Assembly (NCBI RefSeq): GCF_002795245.1
Contig: NZ_PGVG01000008.1
Span: 124,001-188,000, forward strand
DNA from: Bradyrhizobium forestalis
GTDB lineage: Bacteria > Pseudomonadota > Alphaproteobacteria > Rhizobiales > Xanthobacteraceae
Length of the DNA: 64,000 nt
Reading direction: 5' to 3'
Under the pieces are notes generated by a model that ran no database searches, was not told where the DNA came from, and worked only from the letters and a program-made list of their open reading frames with translations. Numbering within the stretch: position 1 is the stretch's first letter; every line of letters starts with the position of its first letter. This document shows positions 18,163 to 26,910 of the stretch, piece after piece. The translations under genes and the position numbers were made by a program.

Positions 18163-19272
18163 ATGAATATCCAGTTCCGCGAGAACCAAGAAGCCGCTTC
18201 CCCACTGACCGTCAAAACCGCAATCGCGGACTGCGACATCCATCCGGCACGCGCCACCCGCACCGAGCTCTATCCCTACCTCGCCAAGCGCTGGCAGCAT
18301 CACCTCGAAGTCTACGGCGTCCATGCCTATCAGGGCATGATGGAAGGACCGCCCTATCCGAAGGCCCAGCCCAATGCCTCGCGCCGCGATGCCTATCCGC
18401 CGGAAGGCGGCCCGCAAGGCTCCTCGCTCGCTTTCATGCAGAAGCAGCTGCTCGATCCCAACAACGTGCAGTTAGGCGTGCTCAATCCGCTCAACACCGG
18501 GCAGGGCATCCGCAATCACGAGCTCTCGGCCGCGTTATGCTCGGCGATCAACGACTGGCAGATCGACAAATGGACCAGCAAGGACAAGCGGCTGAAGGCG
18601 TCCATCGTCGTTGGCAATGAGGACGGGCTGTCGGCCGCCGCCGAGATCCGCGAGCGCGCCGGCGACAAGAACTTCGTGCAGGTGCTGCTGCTCAGCCGCA
18701 ACGTCGAGCCGCTCGGCCAGCGTCGCTATTGGCCGATCTACCAGGCCGCCGAAGAGGCGGATCTTCCCGTCGGCGTGCACGCCTTCGGCTTCGGCGGCAA
18801 CCCGATCACGCCCTCGGGCTGGCCATCCTATTACATCGAGGAGATGGTCGGGCACTCGCAGTGCCAGCAATCGGCGCTGGCGAGCCTCGTGCTCGAAGGC
18901 GTGTTCGAGCGCTTCCCGAAACTGAAGATGGTGATGATCGAGGCCGGCTTCGGCTGGGCGTCGTCGCTGTGCTGGCGGCTCGACAAGGCCTGGCAGCGGC
19001 TGCGCAGCGAGGTCCCGCATGTCAAACGGCCGCCCTCTGAGTATATCCGCGAGCAGGTGTGGTGGACCACGCAGCCGATGGAGGATCCGGAGCGGCGCGA
19101 GGATCTGTTCGACGTCATCAAATGGATCGGCTGGGACCGGCTCCTGTTCGCGACCGACTATCCGCATTGGGACTATGACGAGCCGTCGCGCGTGCTGCCG
19201 GCGGGCGTCAGCGAGGCCAATCGCGAGGCGTTCTATCTCGGCAACGCTAAGAAGCTGTACGGAATAAATTGA
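18163..19272 (+). CDS. amidohydrolase family protein (ACMSD-like), copy 2
   Basis: A 369-residue paralogue of the preceding protein. Metal-site parts are DCDIHPARA (about 24-32), VGVHAFGFGGNPITPSGWPS, HSQCQQSALASLVLEGVFER and LLFATDYPHWDYDEP near the end. AAAGGAGG-type sequence precedes the ATG. The stop overlaps the Rieske gene start (TGATG). Members of this family decarboxylate or hydrolyse aromatic ring-cleavage products; the actual substrate is not visible. Confidence 0.86.
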   Translation: MNIQFRENQEAASPLTVKTAIADCDIHPARATRTELYPYLAKRWQHHLEVYGVHAYQGMMEGPPYPKAQPNASRRDAYPPEGGPQGSSLAFMQKQLLDPNNVQLGVLNPLNTGQGIRNHELSAALCSAINDWQIDKWTSKDKRLKASIVVGNEDGLSAAAEIRERAGDKNFVQVLLLSRNVEPLGQRRYWPIYQAAEEADLPVGVHAFGFGGNPITPSGWPSYYIEEMVGHSQCQQSALASLVLEGVFERFPKLKMVMIEAGFGWASSLCWRLDKAWQRLRSEVPHVKRPPSEYIREQVWWTTQPMEDPERREDLFDVIKWIGWDRLLFATDYPHWDYDEPSRVLPAGVSEANREAFYLGNAKKLYGIN

Positions 19273-19685
19273 TGGCGCGGCATGTGATTGCCGCGGTCCA
19301 CGAGCTTCCGCCCGGCACGCGAAAATTCCTGGAGATCGACGGACGGCCGATCGCGGTCTTCAACATCAAGGGCGAATATTTCGGCCTGATGAACCGCTGC
19401 CCGCATCAGGGCGCGGCGCTATGCGAGGGGCCGTTGATCGGTCTCGCACAGTCGAGCAATCCCGGCGAGATCGAATACACCAAGTTAGGTGAGATCATTC
19501 GCTGCCCCTGGCACGGCTGGGAGTTCGACATCCGCACCGGCCAATCCTATTGCGACCCCCGCCGCTTCCGCGTGAAGGCGTATCCAGCCCATGTCGAGCC
19601 GGGCGCCAGCGTGGTGAAGGGGCCGTATGTCGCGGAGACCATTCCAGTGAAGGTCGAGAGCGATTACGTGGTGGTGGAATTGTAG
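19272..19685 (+). CDS. Rieske [2Fe-2S] ferredoxin-like protein
   Basis: A 137-residue single-domain Rieske protein. Cluster ligands are C43-P-H45 (NRCPHQGAAL) and C78-P-W-H81 (CPWHGWEFD). The ATG at 19272 overlaps the stop of the second amidohydrolase gene, which argues for a joint function. Such small Rieske proteins feed electrons to ring-hydroxylating oxygenases or serve as a domain of a multi-chain enzyme. No oxygenase large subunit is encoded nearby, which is odd. Followed by a long palindromic repeat. Confidence 0.88.
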   Translation: MARHVIAAVHELPPGTRKFLEIDGRPIAVFNIKGEYFGLMNRCPHQGAALCEGPLIGLAQSSNPGEIEYTKLGEIIRCPWHGWEFDIRTGQSYCDPRRFRVKAYPAHVEPGASVVKGPYVAETIPVKVESDYVVVEL

Positions 19686-19696
19686 CTCTCGCCTCT

Positions 19697-19862
19697 TTAC
19701 CCTCCCCTGGAGGGGGAGGGTCGATCGCGCGAAGCGCGAGCGGGGTGGGGTGATCTCTCCCCACGGGCAGTGCTTGATGCGGAGGGACCTTCACCCCACC
19801 CCGTCTCACAATATCGCTGCGCTCAATGTGAACCGACCCTCCCCCTCCAGGGGAGGGTAAGA
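19697..19862. repeat. palindromic repeat, TACCCTCCCC-TGGA-GGGGGAGGG family
   Basis: A strong hairpin at each end (TACCCTCCCCTGGAGGGGGA and CCCTCCCCCTCCAGGGGAGG) with inner arms GCGGGGTGGGGTGA / TCACCCCACCCCG. The copy at 31517-31682 has the same layout and near-identical left half. Non-coding. Confidence 0.75.
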
Positions 19863-19916
19863 GGCGGCGTGAATGAAGTAACCATCAATGCCCCGCCACC
19901 TATGTCGGCATGATCT

Positions 19917-20816
19917 TCAGGCTTTATTCTGCGCCGCCGCGAGCACCCATTGCCGGAATGCGGCAAGTTTCGGCGCCTCGCGGCGGCCCGCTGGTGCGAC
20001 CAGGTAGAACCCGGCATCGGCCGGCAGCGCGATCTTGAAGGGGACCACCAGCCGGCCCTTGGCGATGTCGTCCTGGACGTAGGAGGTCCGCCCCATCGCG
20101 ACGCCGATGCCGTCGATCGCGGCCTGGATGGTCATGAAGATCATGTCGAAGGTGATGCCGGGTTGCCTTGCGATGTCGGCCGGCAGGCCCGCCGCGGTCA
20201 GCCACAGTCGCCAATCGTCGCTATTGGCGTTGGAGGTGTGCAGCAGCGGATGATTGCGCAGATCCTCGGGCCGACGCAGCGGCTTGTCGCCGCGAATGAG
20301 CGAAGGGCTGCACACCGGAAACAGCTCGTCCGCCATCAGCCAGTCGGCGCGCACGCCCGGCCATTGGCCGCGGCCATAGCGGATCGCGGCATCGACATTG
20401 TCGCGTTGGAAGTCGACGAGGCTGGCCGAGGTGGTGATGCGGACGTCGATGCCGGGATGCTGCTCCTGGAAATCGGTCAGGCGCGGCAGCAGCCATTTGG
20501 CTGCGAGCGAGGCCAGCGTCGACACCGTCAGCACCTTGTCGTCCTCTTTCCGCAGCAGGCGGTCGGTCGCAAGGCGGAGGTCGTTGAAGGCGGCGCGGAC
20601 GCCCGGGAGGTAGTCGCGCGCCTCCGGCGTCAGCGCCAGCGCGCGGTTCTGCCGGATGAACAGGCGGATGCCGAGCTCCTCCTCCAGCCTGCGGATCTGA
20701 TGGCTGATCGCGGTCTGGGTCACGTTCAGCTCGCTGGCTGCCAGCGTGAAGCTGAGATGGCGCGCGGCGGCCTCGAACGCCCGCAATCCGTTCAGGGACG
20801 GCAATCTGGCAGTCAT
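19917..20816 (-). CDS. LysR-family transcriptional regulator (GcvA-like)
   Basis: A 299-residue regulator. The N-terminal winged helix (residues 5-65) includes LRAFEAAARHLSFTLAASEL and VTQTAISHQIRRLEEELG; a LysR substrate-binding domain follows from about residue 92. GcvA-group traits are the recognition helix just cited and the IDGIGVAMGRTSYV stretch. It is divergent from the DUF1127 gene at 20927 with a 110-bp gap, so it may control that gene and the acetyltransferase behind it as well as itself. Effector unknown. Confidence 0.9.
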   Translation of the reverse strand: MTARLPSLNGLRAFEAAARHLSFTLAASELNVTQTAISHQIRRLEEELGIRLFIRQNRALALTPEARDYLPGVRAAFNDLRLATDRLLRKEDDKVLTVSTLASLAAKWLLPRLTDFQEQHPGIDVRITTSASLVDFQRDNVDAAIRYGRGQWPGVRADWLMADELFPVCSPSLIRGDKPLRRPEDLRNHPLLHTSNANSDDWRLWLTAAGLPADIARQPGITFDMIFMTIQAAIDGIGVAMGRTSYVQDDIAKGRLVVPFKIALPADAGFYLVAPAGRREAPKLAAFRQWVLAAAQNKA

Positions 20817-20926
20817 TTGGCAGCAGGATACATGACGTTATTTCATGCGAAAAGGTACAAATTGTCGTTTGTCGCAGCGCAGCAGGAAGCAGATATTAGC
20901 GGCCAACTTAGCTCCAGGAGCTGAAG

Positions 20927-21130
20927 ATGTCTACTTTGACTGACAATTCGATGACAAATCATCATGTGCCAGGCCTGATCCAGCAGATCGGCGAGACGCT
21001 TCATGTCTGGCACGAGCGCTACCGCACCAGGCGCGAGCTGACCAACTGGACCGCGCGAGATCTCCAGGACGTTGGACTGTCCTGGAGCGACATCGCCTAT
21101 GAGGCCGACAAACCCTTCTGGCGGGCCTGA
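20927..21130 (+). CDS. DUF1127 small protein
   Basis: A 67-residue protein with the DUF1127 pattern: a helix (IQQIGETLHVWHERYRTRRE) followed by LTNWTARDLQDVGLSWSDIA. Alphaproteobacterial members are Arg-rich small proteins, some of which affect phosphate, carbon or RNA metabolism. CCAGGAG lies 7 bases before the ATG, within the small dyad AGCTCCAGGAGCT (20910-20922). It is followed after 68 bp by an acetyltransferase gene. Confidence 0.85.
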   Translation: MSTLTDNSMTNHHVPGLIQQIGETLHVWHERYRTRRELTNWTARDLQDVGLSWSDIAYEADKPFWRA

Positions 21131-21198
21131 TTGGCCGCCAGGCCGGCGCCGCCTGATGACAGGGGCGCCGGCGGTCCCTCTTCGCTTGGGCATGTGTC

Positions 21199-21822
21199 AT
21201 GAGCACCCTCCGCCTCGAAGACCTCAGGCAATATTCGGACACGCTGCGCACCCGGCAAGGCGAAGCGCTCAATGTCCGCTTCGTCGAGCCGCGCGACACC
21301 GACGAGCTCCAGCACTATTTCCGCTCGCTCTCGACCCGCTCTCGCTACAACCGCTTCTTCGGGGCGATCAGTGAGTTGCCGAAGGGGCTGCTGCACGATT
21401 TCCTTCAGGTCGGCGAACGCGAGCGCTTCACGATCGTGGCGACGATGATGGTCGACGGCTTCGAGACCATCGTGGCCGAAGCGCGCTATGCCTTCCATGC
21501 CGAGACCGCGACGCTCGAGTTCGGTCTCTCGGTCGATGACCGCTGGCACGGCCACGGCATCGCCACTGCGCTGCTCAAAAATCTGGAATGCCGCGCGGCC
21601 GCGCTCGGCGCCGAGCACATCTTCGGCGACACGCTGCGCTCCAACGAGACCATGGTCTCGCTCGCGCGCAAGTCCGGCTTCGCCTTCGTCAACCATCCAG
21701 ACGACTGGAAGCTGGTGCGCTTCGACAAGGAGATCACGGTCGCGCCGAAAAACATTCCCTGCGCGAGCTGGCGCCTCGCCGCCCTTTCCCGTCAGGCCGA
21801 CAGCCCCTCAGCCTCGGCCTGA
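21199..21822 (+). CDS. GNAT-family N-acetyltransferase
   Basis: A 207-residue acetyltransferase. The fold is seen in FVEPRDTDELQHYFRSLSTR near the start, the beta-4 region LEFGLSVDDRWHGHGIATAL with the acetyl-CoA loop (DDRWHGHGIATALL in place of Q/RxxGxG/A), and the following ECRAAALGAEHIFGDTLRSN. It resembles the GNAT domain attached to Pat-type protein acetyltransferases. Substrate unknown. A strong intrinsic terminator follows 11 bp after the stop. Confidence 0.82.
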   Translation: MSTLRLEDLRQYSDTLRTRQGEALNVRFVEPRDTDELQHYFRSLSTRSRYNRFFGAISELPKGLLHDFLQVGERERFTIVATMMVDGFETIVAEARYAFHAETATLEFGLSVDDRWHGHGIATALLKNLECRAAALGAEHIFGDTLRSNETMVSLARKSGFAFVNHPDDWKLVRFDKEITVAPKNIPCASWRLAALSRQADSPSASA

Positions 21823-21832
21823 CACCACTGCA

Positions 21833-21868
21833 AGCCCGGCCTGGCTAAGCCAGAGCCGGGTATTTTTT
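21833..21868 (+). terminator. intrinsic terminator after the acetyltransferase gene
   Basis: CCCGGC-CTGG pairs with CCAG-A-GCCGGG around the loop CTAAG and is followed by TATTTTTT. It ends the DUF1127/GNAT transcript. Confidence 0.85.
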
Positions 21869-21887
21869 GCCTCCGGTCTCCTTCCAG

Positions 21888-22017
21888 CGTCATTCCGGGG
21901 CGCGCGTAGCGCGAACCCGGAATCCATTTCACCGCGCGTCTTGTCGCCAAATGGATTCCGGGTTCGATGCTTCGGACCGCGCCTTGCGCGGTCCCGTCGC
22001 ATCGCCCCGGAATGACG
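21888..22017. repeat. palindromic repeat, GTCATTCCGGGG / CCCCGGAATGAC family
   Basis: Outer arms CGTCATTCCGGGGCG and CGCCCCGGAATGACG are inverted. Inner arms AACCCGGAATCCATTT and AAATGGATTCCGGGTT are inverted too. Copies at 22889-22990 and 38841-38920 and a half copy at 27454-27490 share the outer arms but differ inside. Confidence 0.75.
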
Positions 22018-22038
22018 GAAAAATTCGATCTAGGACGA

Positions 22039-22869
22039 CTACTTCCCCGTGAACACCGCTTTCCGCTTCTCGATGAAGGCCTGCACCGCTTCCTTGTGAT
22101 CGGCGGTCGTGGGGAGGCGGATCAAGCGCTCGGCTTCGTGGTCGCGGGCGGTTTCGAAGTCGAACAGCAGGGCTTCGTCGAGATTGTCCTTCATGTAGCG
22201 GAGCGCGAGGCGCGGGCCTTCGGCGGGCGGTTTGGCCAGCGCGAACGCCTCAGTTTGCAATTTGTCGCCGGGCACGACGCGGTTGACGAGGCCGATGGCC
22301 TCGCAGCGCGCCGCGTCGACGCGATCGCCGGTGAACATCAATTCGCGCGCCCGCGCGGTGCCGACGAGGCGGGTGAGCAGCCAGGCGATGCCGTAATCGC
22401 CGCTGAGGGCGATGCGGGCATAGCCGGTAGCGACGAAGGCGGATTGCGCGGCGATGCGGATGTCGCAGGCCATGGCGATGGCGAGCCCGGCGCCGACCGC
22501 GGGGCCGGGCAGGGCGGCGATAGTCGGCTTGCGCACCGAGACCAGCGCGCCGGTGAGCAGCCGCTGCCGTTCCTGGAGATCGGCGACCTTGTCGTCAAAG
22601 GACATGTCGAGCTTTGCCTTGTCGCGATGCGCGCCCATGCCCTTGACGTTGCCGCCGGCGCAAAACGCTTCGCCCGCGCCGGTGATCAGCAGCGCGCCGA
22701 CATCGGGGTTCTCGCCGCAACTCCGGATCATCGTGCGCAACGCCGGCGTCAGCGCATCAGAGAGGGAATTGCGCGCCTCCGGCCGGTTCAGCGTGATGAT
22801 GGCGACGCGGTCGCGGATGACGCAGAGCAGCTCATTGGTGCCGGTGTCGATGGTGGTTTCCGTGGTCAT
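22039..22869 (-). CDS. enoyl-CoA hydratase/isomerase (crotonase) family protein
   Basis: A 276-residue crotonase-fold protein. Oxyanion-hole segments are GEAFCAGGNVKGMG and ALPGPAVGAGLAIAMACDIR. The two Glu residues of true enoyl-CoA hydratases are not visible at their usual places (GAGLAIAMA and GYARIALSGDYG). The Asp of SGDYG matches isomerase-type members such as PaaG. It is therefore better read as a CoA-ester isomerase or atypical hydratase. It is followed, in the same direction, by nothing closer than the acetyltransferase terminator; the SDR gene upstream (22999) reads the same way. Confidence 0.85.
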   Translation of the reverse strand: MTTETTIDTGTNELLCVIRDRVAIITLNRPEARNSLSDALTPALRTMIRSCGENPDVGALLITGAGEAFCAGGNVKGMGAHRDKAKLDMSFDDKVADLQERQRLLTGALVSVRKPTIAALPGPAVGAGLAIAMACDIRIAAQSAFVATGYARIALSGDYGIAWLLTRLVGTARARELMFTGDRVDAARCEAIGLVNRVVPGDKLQTEAFALAKPPAEGPRLALRYMKDNLDEALLFDFETARDHEAERLIRLPTTADHKEAVQAFIEKRKAVFTGK

Positions 22870-22888
22870 GTCGCCTCCCCATTTTTGT

Positions 22889-22990
22889 CGTCATTCCGGG
22901 ATGGTTCGAAGGACCAGACCCGGAATCTCAAGATTCTCAGGTGCGCAAGTGCGCACCATAGTTCGATGCTTCGCATCGTCCCGGAATGAC
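22889..22990. repeat. palindromic repeat, GTCATTCCGGG family
   Basis: Outer arms CGTCATTCCGGGA / TCCCGGAATGAC, with an inner dyad GGTGCGCAAGTGCGCACC. It lies between the crotonase and SDR genes, which are both on the minus strand. Confidence 0.7.
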
Positions 22991-22998
22991 TCACCAAC

Positions 22999-23700
22999 TC
23001 AAAACTTCTCCACCCAGGGCCGCAGCTCCAGCTCCCAGCTCCAGGCGCTGCGCGGCTGCTGAAGCACGTTCCAATAGCTCTGCGCGATCGCATCGGGATC
23101 GAGCATCGAGTCCGGCTTGTCCGCGGCTTCCGTCCGCGCGGTGCTCTTGATGCCACCGTCGATCACGAAATGCGCGACATGGATGCCCTGCGGCGACAAT
23201 TCGCGCGCCAGGCTCTGCGCAAGGCCGCGGAGCGCGAACTTGCCCATCGCGAATGGGGCAGACTGCGCATAACCCTTGACGCTGGCCGAAGCGCCGGTGA
23301 ACAGGATGGCGCCATGCTGGTTCGGCAGCATGCGCTTGGCTGCCTGCTGCGCCACCAGGAAGCCGCCATAGGCGCTGACCGCGATCGCCTGCGCGACATC
23401 GGTCGGGACCAGATCGACGAACGGCCCGCGCGTGCGGCCGGAGGCATTGTAGATGACGAGGTCGGGGGTGCCGATCTCGCGCTCGACGAGGCCGAACAGC
23501 CGCTCCACCTCGTCAGGCTCGGTGGCGTTGCAGGCATAGGCCTTCGCACCGGTCTCGCTGCAGAGCGCGCCAAGCTTTTCGATCTTGCGCGCGGCGAGCG
23601 CGACGCGGATGCTCTGTGCTGCAAGCAGGCGCGCCAGCGATGCGCTCAGGCCTTCGCCGGCACCAACGATGAGGGCGATCTTGTATTTCGGATGTTCCAT
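22999..23700 (-). CDS. SDR-family oxidoreductase lacking the catalytic Tyr
   Basis: A 233-residue Rossmann protein. The nucleotide loop is LIVGAGEGLSASLA (about 10-23), the NAG motif is YNASG, and the active-site stretch reads SAPFAMGKFALRG, so F150 stands where YxxxK has Tyr; K154 is kept. Start: ATG at 23700 (MEHPKYKIALIV); the longer open frame has no family resemblance. A subgroup of SDRs with this F-xxx-K sequence exists in Proteobacteria, so it is probably a real variant and not a sequencing error. Activity as a classical dehydrogenase is doubtful. Confidence 0.85.
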   Translation of the reverse strand: MEHPKYKIALIVGAGEGLSASLARLLAAQSIRVALAARKIEKLGALCSETGAKAYACNATEPDEVERLFGLVEREIGTPDLVIYNASGRTRGPFVDLVPTDVAQAIAVSAYGGFLVAQQAAKRMLPNQHGAILFTGASASVKGYAQSAPFAMGKFALRGLAQSLARELSPQGIHVAHFVIDGGIKSTARTEAADKPDSMLDPDAIAQSYWNVLQQPRSAWSWELELRPWVEKF

Positions 23701-23920
23701 GGCGTGATCTCGCAGACAGGGAGCCGTTGATCTATGCATGGTCCGCGCGGACAACCAGCCGGCGCGGTCACAATTCCGCAGGGCGAATTGCTCCCTCGCG
23801 GCGATCATGCCGCCCTGACAATTTGCGGCTTTATCGCTGTCCGCGACTGGAGCATGATCGACATCATTCGAAGCGGCAAGCGCAAAGAATTGCCGTCGGA
23901 CGGAAACGAAGAGGACGATC

Positions 23921-25705
23921 ATGCACAAGCCGGTCACAGCGCAGCCACAAGATGTCGCGGCCGCACCATCCGGCCTGCTGGCGCCCGACACCACTGGCAT
24001 GAATTTCTACCGCGCCGATCCGGCGCTGGCGGACCTTTTGCGCATCCATCTGCCCGAGCCACTGTTCCGCCACATCGAGCCGCACCTCGATCGCCTCGGC
24101 GAGCTCGCTGGCGGCCATCTCGACGAATGCGCGCGGCTTGCCGACCGGCACACGCCTATTCTGCACCAGCGCGACAAGTTCGGCCGCGACGTGCAATGGA
24201 TCGAATATCACCCGGCCTATCGCGAATTGGAGAACGCTGCATTCGGTCAGTTCGGCATCCACGCCCTCTCGATCCGCAAGGGCATCATGGGTTGGCCGGA
24301 CAAATATCCTGTGGTCGCCAAGCACGCCTTCACCTTCCTGTTCAACCAGACCGAATTCGGCATGGGCTGCCCGATCAACGTCACCGATGGCTGCGCCAAG
24401 CTGCTGGCGAATTTCGGCAGCGAGGACCTGAAGGCGAAATATCTGGACGGCCTGACCTCGACCGACATGAGCAAGCTGACGCAAGGCGGCCAGTTCATGA
24501 CCGAGAAAGAGGGCGGCTCCGACGTCGGCACGCTGACCACGCGCGCGGTGCGGGAGGGCGACCATTGGCGTCTGTACGGCGAGAAGTGGTTCTGCTCGAA
24601 TGCCGACGCGAAAGTCGTGATGCTGCTGGCGCGCCCCGAAGGCGCCGGCCCCGGCACGCGCGGCGTCGGCCTGTTCCTGATGCCGCGCTTCCTCGATGGC
24701 GGCGCACAGAACCACTACCGGATCGTGCGTCTCAAGGACAAGCTCGGCACGCGCTCGATGGCCTCGGGCGAGATCAAGCTCGAAGGCGCGGTCGCGTACG
24801 CGGTCGGCAAGCTCGACCGCGGCTTTGTGCAGATGGCCGAGATGGTGAACTCGTCGCGGCTCTCCAACGGCGTCAAGTCGACCGCGCTGATGCGCCGCGC
24901 CTATCATGACGCGATGACCGTGGCGACGAACCGCGTCGTGTTCGGCAGCCGCATCATCGACCTGCCGCTGGGACGGCGGCAGATGCTGAAGATCATGCTG
25001 CCGGTCGAGCAGGCGCTGTCGATGAGCTTTCTCACTGCGGACGCGCTCGATCGCGCGGAAGCCGGCAGCCAGGATGCCGCGGCGCTGCTGCGCATCCTCA
25101 CCCCGACGCTGAAATTCCGCGCCACGCGCGATGCGCGCAAGGTTTGCGGTGATGCGCTCGAGATGCGCGGCGGCATCGGCTACATCGAGGAATTCGCCAC
25201 CGCCCGCCTGCTGCGCGATGCCCATCTCGGCTCGGTCTGGGAAGGCACCGGCAACATCGTCGCCATCGATGCACTGCGGCGCGCAGTAGGCCGTCACGGC
25301 GCGGAGTCCGCGCTCGCCGCCGATCTGCACGCGCGGCTCGACGACAGCGCCTCTGTGCCGCAGGCCTGGCGCGACCATCTGCGCGGCCTCACCGATCGCG
25401 CCGTCGGCTTCGCACGTGAGGTCGCGGCCAAGTCGGAGAACGAGGCGGATGCGCGCCGCGCGACGAGCCTGCTCTATCATGTCGCCAGTGCCGTGGCGCT
25501 GGCATGGGAGGCGCACCGCATCCATGCCATGCGCGGCGATGCACGCCGGCTGCTGCTGTCGCGCCTCGTGATCGACCATCGCGTGACGCCGAGCGATCCG
25601 TTCCGGCTGACGGAAAATGCCGCGCAGGCGAAGATCGCCGCGCTGCTGCTCGGTGATCGCGCCGCCGGCATGAGCGAGGTTGGCGAACTGGTTCTGGCAG
25701 CGTAG
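23921..25705 (+). CDS. acyl-CoA dehydrogenase (AidB-like)
   Basis: A 594-residue flavoprotein. An AidB-type N-terminal extension (YRADPALADLLRIHLPEPLF) precedes the middle domain (FMTEKEGGSDVGTL, GEKWFCSNADA) and the C-terminal helical domain with MRGGIGYIEEFATARLLRDA and VWEGTGNIVAIDA. Length matches the large AidB/DUF1974-less group. It is divergent from the SDR gene (220-bp gap). The following alcohol dehydrogenase gene is separated by a hairpin and may be partly co-transcribed. Likely role: alpha,beta-dehydrogenation of an acyl-CoA, or a stress role as in AidB. Confidence 0.9.
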   Translation: MHKPVTAQPQDVAAAPSGLLAPDTTGMNFYRADPALADLLRIHLPEPLFRHIEPHLDRLGELAGGHLDECARLADRHTPILHQRDKFGRDVQWIEYHPAYRELENAAFGQFGIHALSIRKGIMGWPDKYPVVAKHAFTFLFNQTEFGMGCPINVTDGCAKLLANFGSEDLKAKYLDGLTSTDMSKLTQGGQFMTEKEGGSDVGTLTTRAVREGDHWRLYGEKWFCSNADAKVVMLLARPEGAGPGTRGVGLFLMPRFLDGGAQNHYRIVRLKDKLGTRSMASGEIKLEGAVAYAVGKLDRGFVQMAEMVNSSRLSNGVKSTALMRRAYHDAMTVATNRVVFGSRIIDLPLGRRQMLKIMLPVEQALSMSFLTADALDRAEAGSQDAAALLRILTPTLKFRATRDARKVCGDALEMRGGIGYIEEFATARLLRDAHLGSVWEGTGNIVAIDALRRAVGRHGAESALAADLHARLDDSASVPQAWRDHLRGLTDRAVGFAREVAAKSENEADARRATSLLYHVASAVALAWEAHRIHAMRGDARRLLLSRLVIDHRVTPSDPFRLTENAAQAKIAALLLGDRAAGMSEVGELVLAA

Positions 25706-25713
25706 GCTCTCTC

Positions 25714-25740
25714 TTCACCTCTCCCCATGGGAGAGGTGAA
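25714..25740. repeat. single hairpin of the CCTCTCCC repeat family
   Basis: TTCACCTCTCCC pairs perfectly with GGGAGAGGTGAA around a CAT loop. It sits 8 bp after the acyl-CoA dehydrogenase stop. It lacks a T run, so it is more likely a processing or stabilising element than a full terminator. Confidence 0.7.
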
Positions 25741-25783
25741 GTCCCCCATACTCAACGATAATCATAACAACGAGGAAACACCG

Positions 25784-26872
25784 ATGAAGGCCGCCGTCCT
25801 CCATGAAGTCAACCAGCCGCTCGTCATCGAGGACATCAGCCTGCCGAAGCCGGGCCCGCGCGAGGTGTTGATCCGCACCGCGGTCGCCGGCCTCTGCCAC
25901 TCCGATCTGCACTTCATGGAAGGGCTCTATCCGCATCCGCTGCCCGCGGTGCTCGGTCACGAATCCGCCGGCGTGGTCGAGCAGGTCGGCTCCGATGTCA
26001 CCTACGTCAAGCCGGGCGACCATGTCGTCACTTGCCTGTCCGTGTTTTGCGGCACCTGCGACAACTGCACCACGGGCCGGACCGTGCTCTGCACCGACAC
26101 CACGGTGAAGATGATGCCGGGCGTCTCCAATCGGATGCAGTGGTCGAAGCCGGAAAAGCTGCACCAGTTCCTCAATCTCTCCTCCTTCGCCGAGCAGATG
26201 CTGGTGCATGAGAACGCCATCGTGAAGATTCGCAAGGAGATGCCGCTCGATCTCGCCGCGCTGATCGGCTGCGGCGTCATCACCGGCTACGGCGCGGTGG
26301 TGAACACGGCGAAAGTGACGGCCGGTGAGACCGTCGCCGTGATCGGCTGCGGCGGTGTCGGCATGGCCGCGATCAACGGCGCGCAGATCGCCGGCGCCGG
26401 CCGCATCATCGCCATCGACACCAATCCTGCGAAACTCCAGCTCGCGACCAAGCTGGGCGCGACCGACATCATCAATCCCGCCGACGGCGACGTCGTGAAG
26501 CAGGTGCGCGACCTCACCAATGGCGGCGTGCATCATTCCTTCGAGGTGCTCGGCCGCAAGGAGACCGCGGAGCAGGCGTTCGCCATGCTCGCTTCCGGCG
26601 GCACCGCCACCATCGTCGGCATGATCCCGTTCGGGCAGAAGATCGAGCTTCACGGCTTCGACTTCCTGCGCGAGCGCAAGATCCAGGGCTCATCGATGGG
26701 CTCGAACCATTTCCGCGTCGACATGCCGCGCCTGGTCGATTTCTACCTGCGCGGCCGGCTGCATCTGGAAGACTGGATCTCGGCCAAGCTGAAGCTGAAC
26801 GAGATCAACGAGGGCTTTGCCAACATGAAGGCCGGCAAGACGCTGCGCAGCGTGATCGCGTTTGATAGTTGA
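25784..26872 (+). CDS. zinc-dependent alcohol dehydrogenase (class III-like MDR)
   Basis: A 362-residue medium-chain dehydrogenase. Catalytic zinc ligands are C38 (GLCHSDLH), H59-E60 (GHES) and C164 (IGCGVITGYGA). Structural zinc Cys are C89, C92, C95 and C103 (FCGTCDNC, VLC). The NAD loop is GCGGVG (189-194). The ATG at 25784 has CGAGGAAA before it. Sequence resembles aryl/long-chain alcohol dehydrogenases of the class III group, NAD-linked. Its position after the acyl-CoA dehydrogenase suggests a shared dissimilatory pathway; the alcohol is unknown. Confidence 0.92.
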   Translation: MKAAVLHEVNQPLVIEDISLPKPGPREVLIRTAVAGLCHSDLHFMEGLYPHPLPAVLGHESAGVVEQVGSDVTYVKPGDHVVTCLSVFCGTCDNCTTGRTVLCTDTTVKMMPGVSNRMQWSKPEKLHQFLNLSSFAEQMLVHENAIVKIRKEMPLDLAALIGCGVITGYGAVVNTAKVTAGETVAVIGCGGVGMAAINGAQIAGAGRIIAIDTNPAKLQLATKLGATDIINPADGDVVKQVRDLTNGGVHHSFEVLGRKETAEQAFAMLASGGTATIVGMIPFGQKIELHGFDFLRERKIQGSSMGSNHFRVDMPRLVDFYLRGRLHLEDWISAKLKLNEINEGFANMKAGKTLRSVIAFDS

Positions 26873-26910
26873 TATGAGCTCTGGCGCCAGCCGGCGTCGC
26901 TACAGAAAAG

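Noticed and set aside
20910..20922. AGCTCCAGGAGCT as an RNA hairpin hiding the DUF1127 ribosome site
   Set aside because: Only a 4-bp stem with a 5-nt loop could form, too weak to claim a thermosensor.
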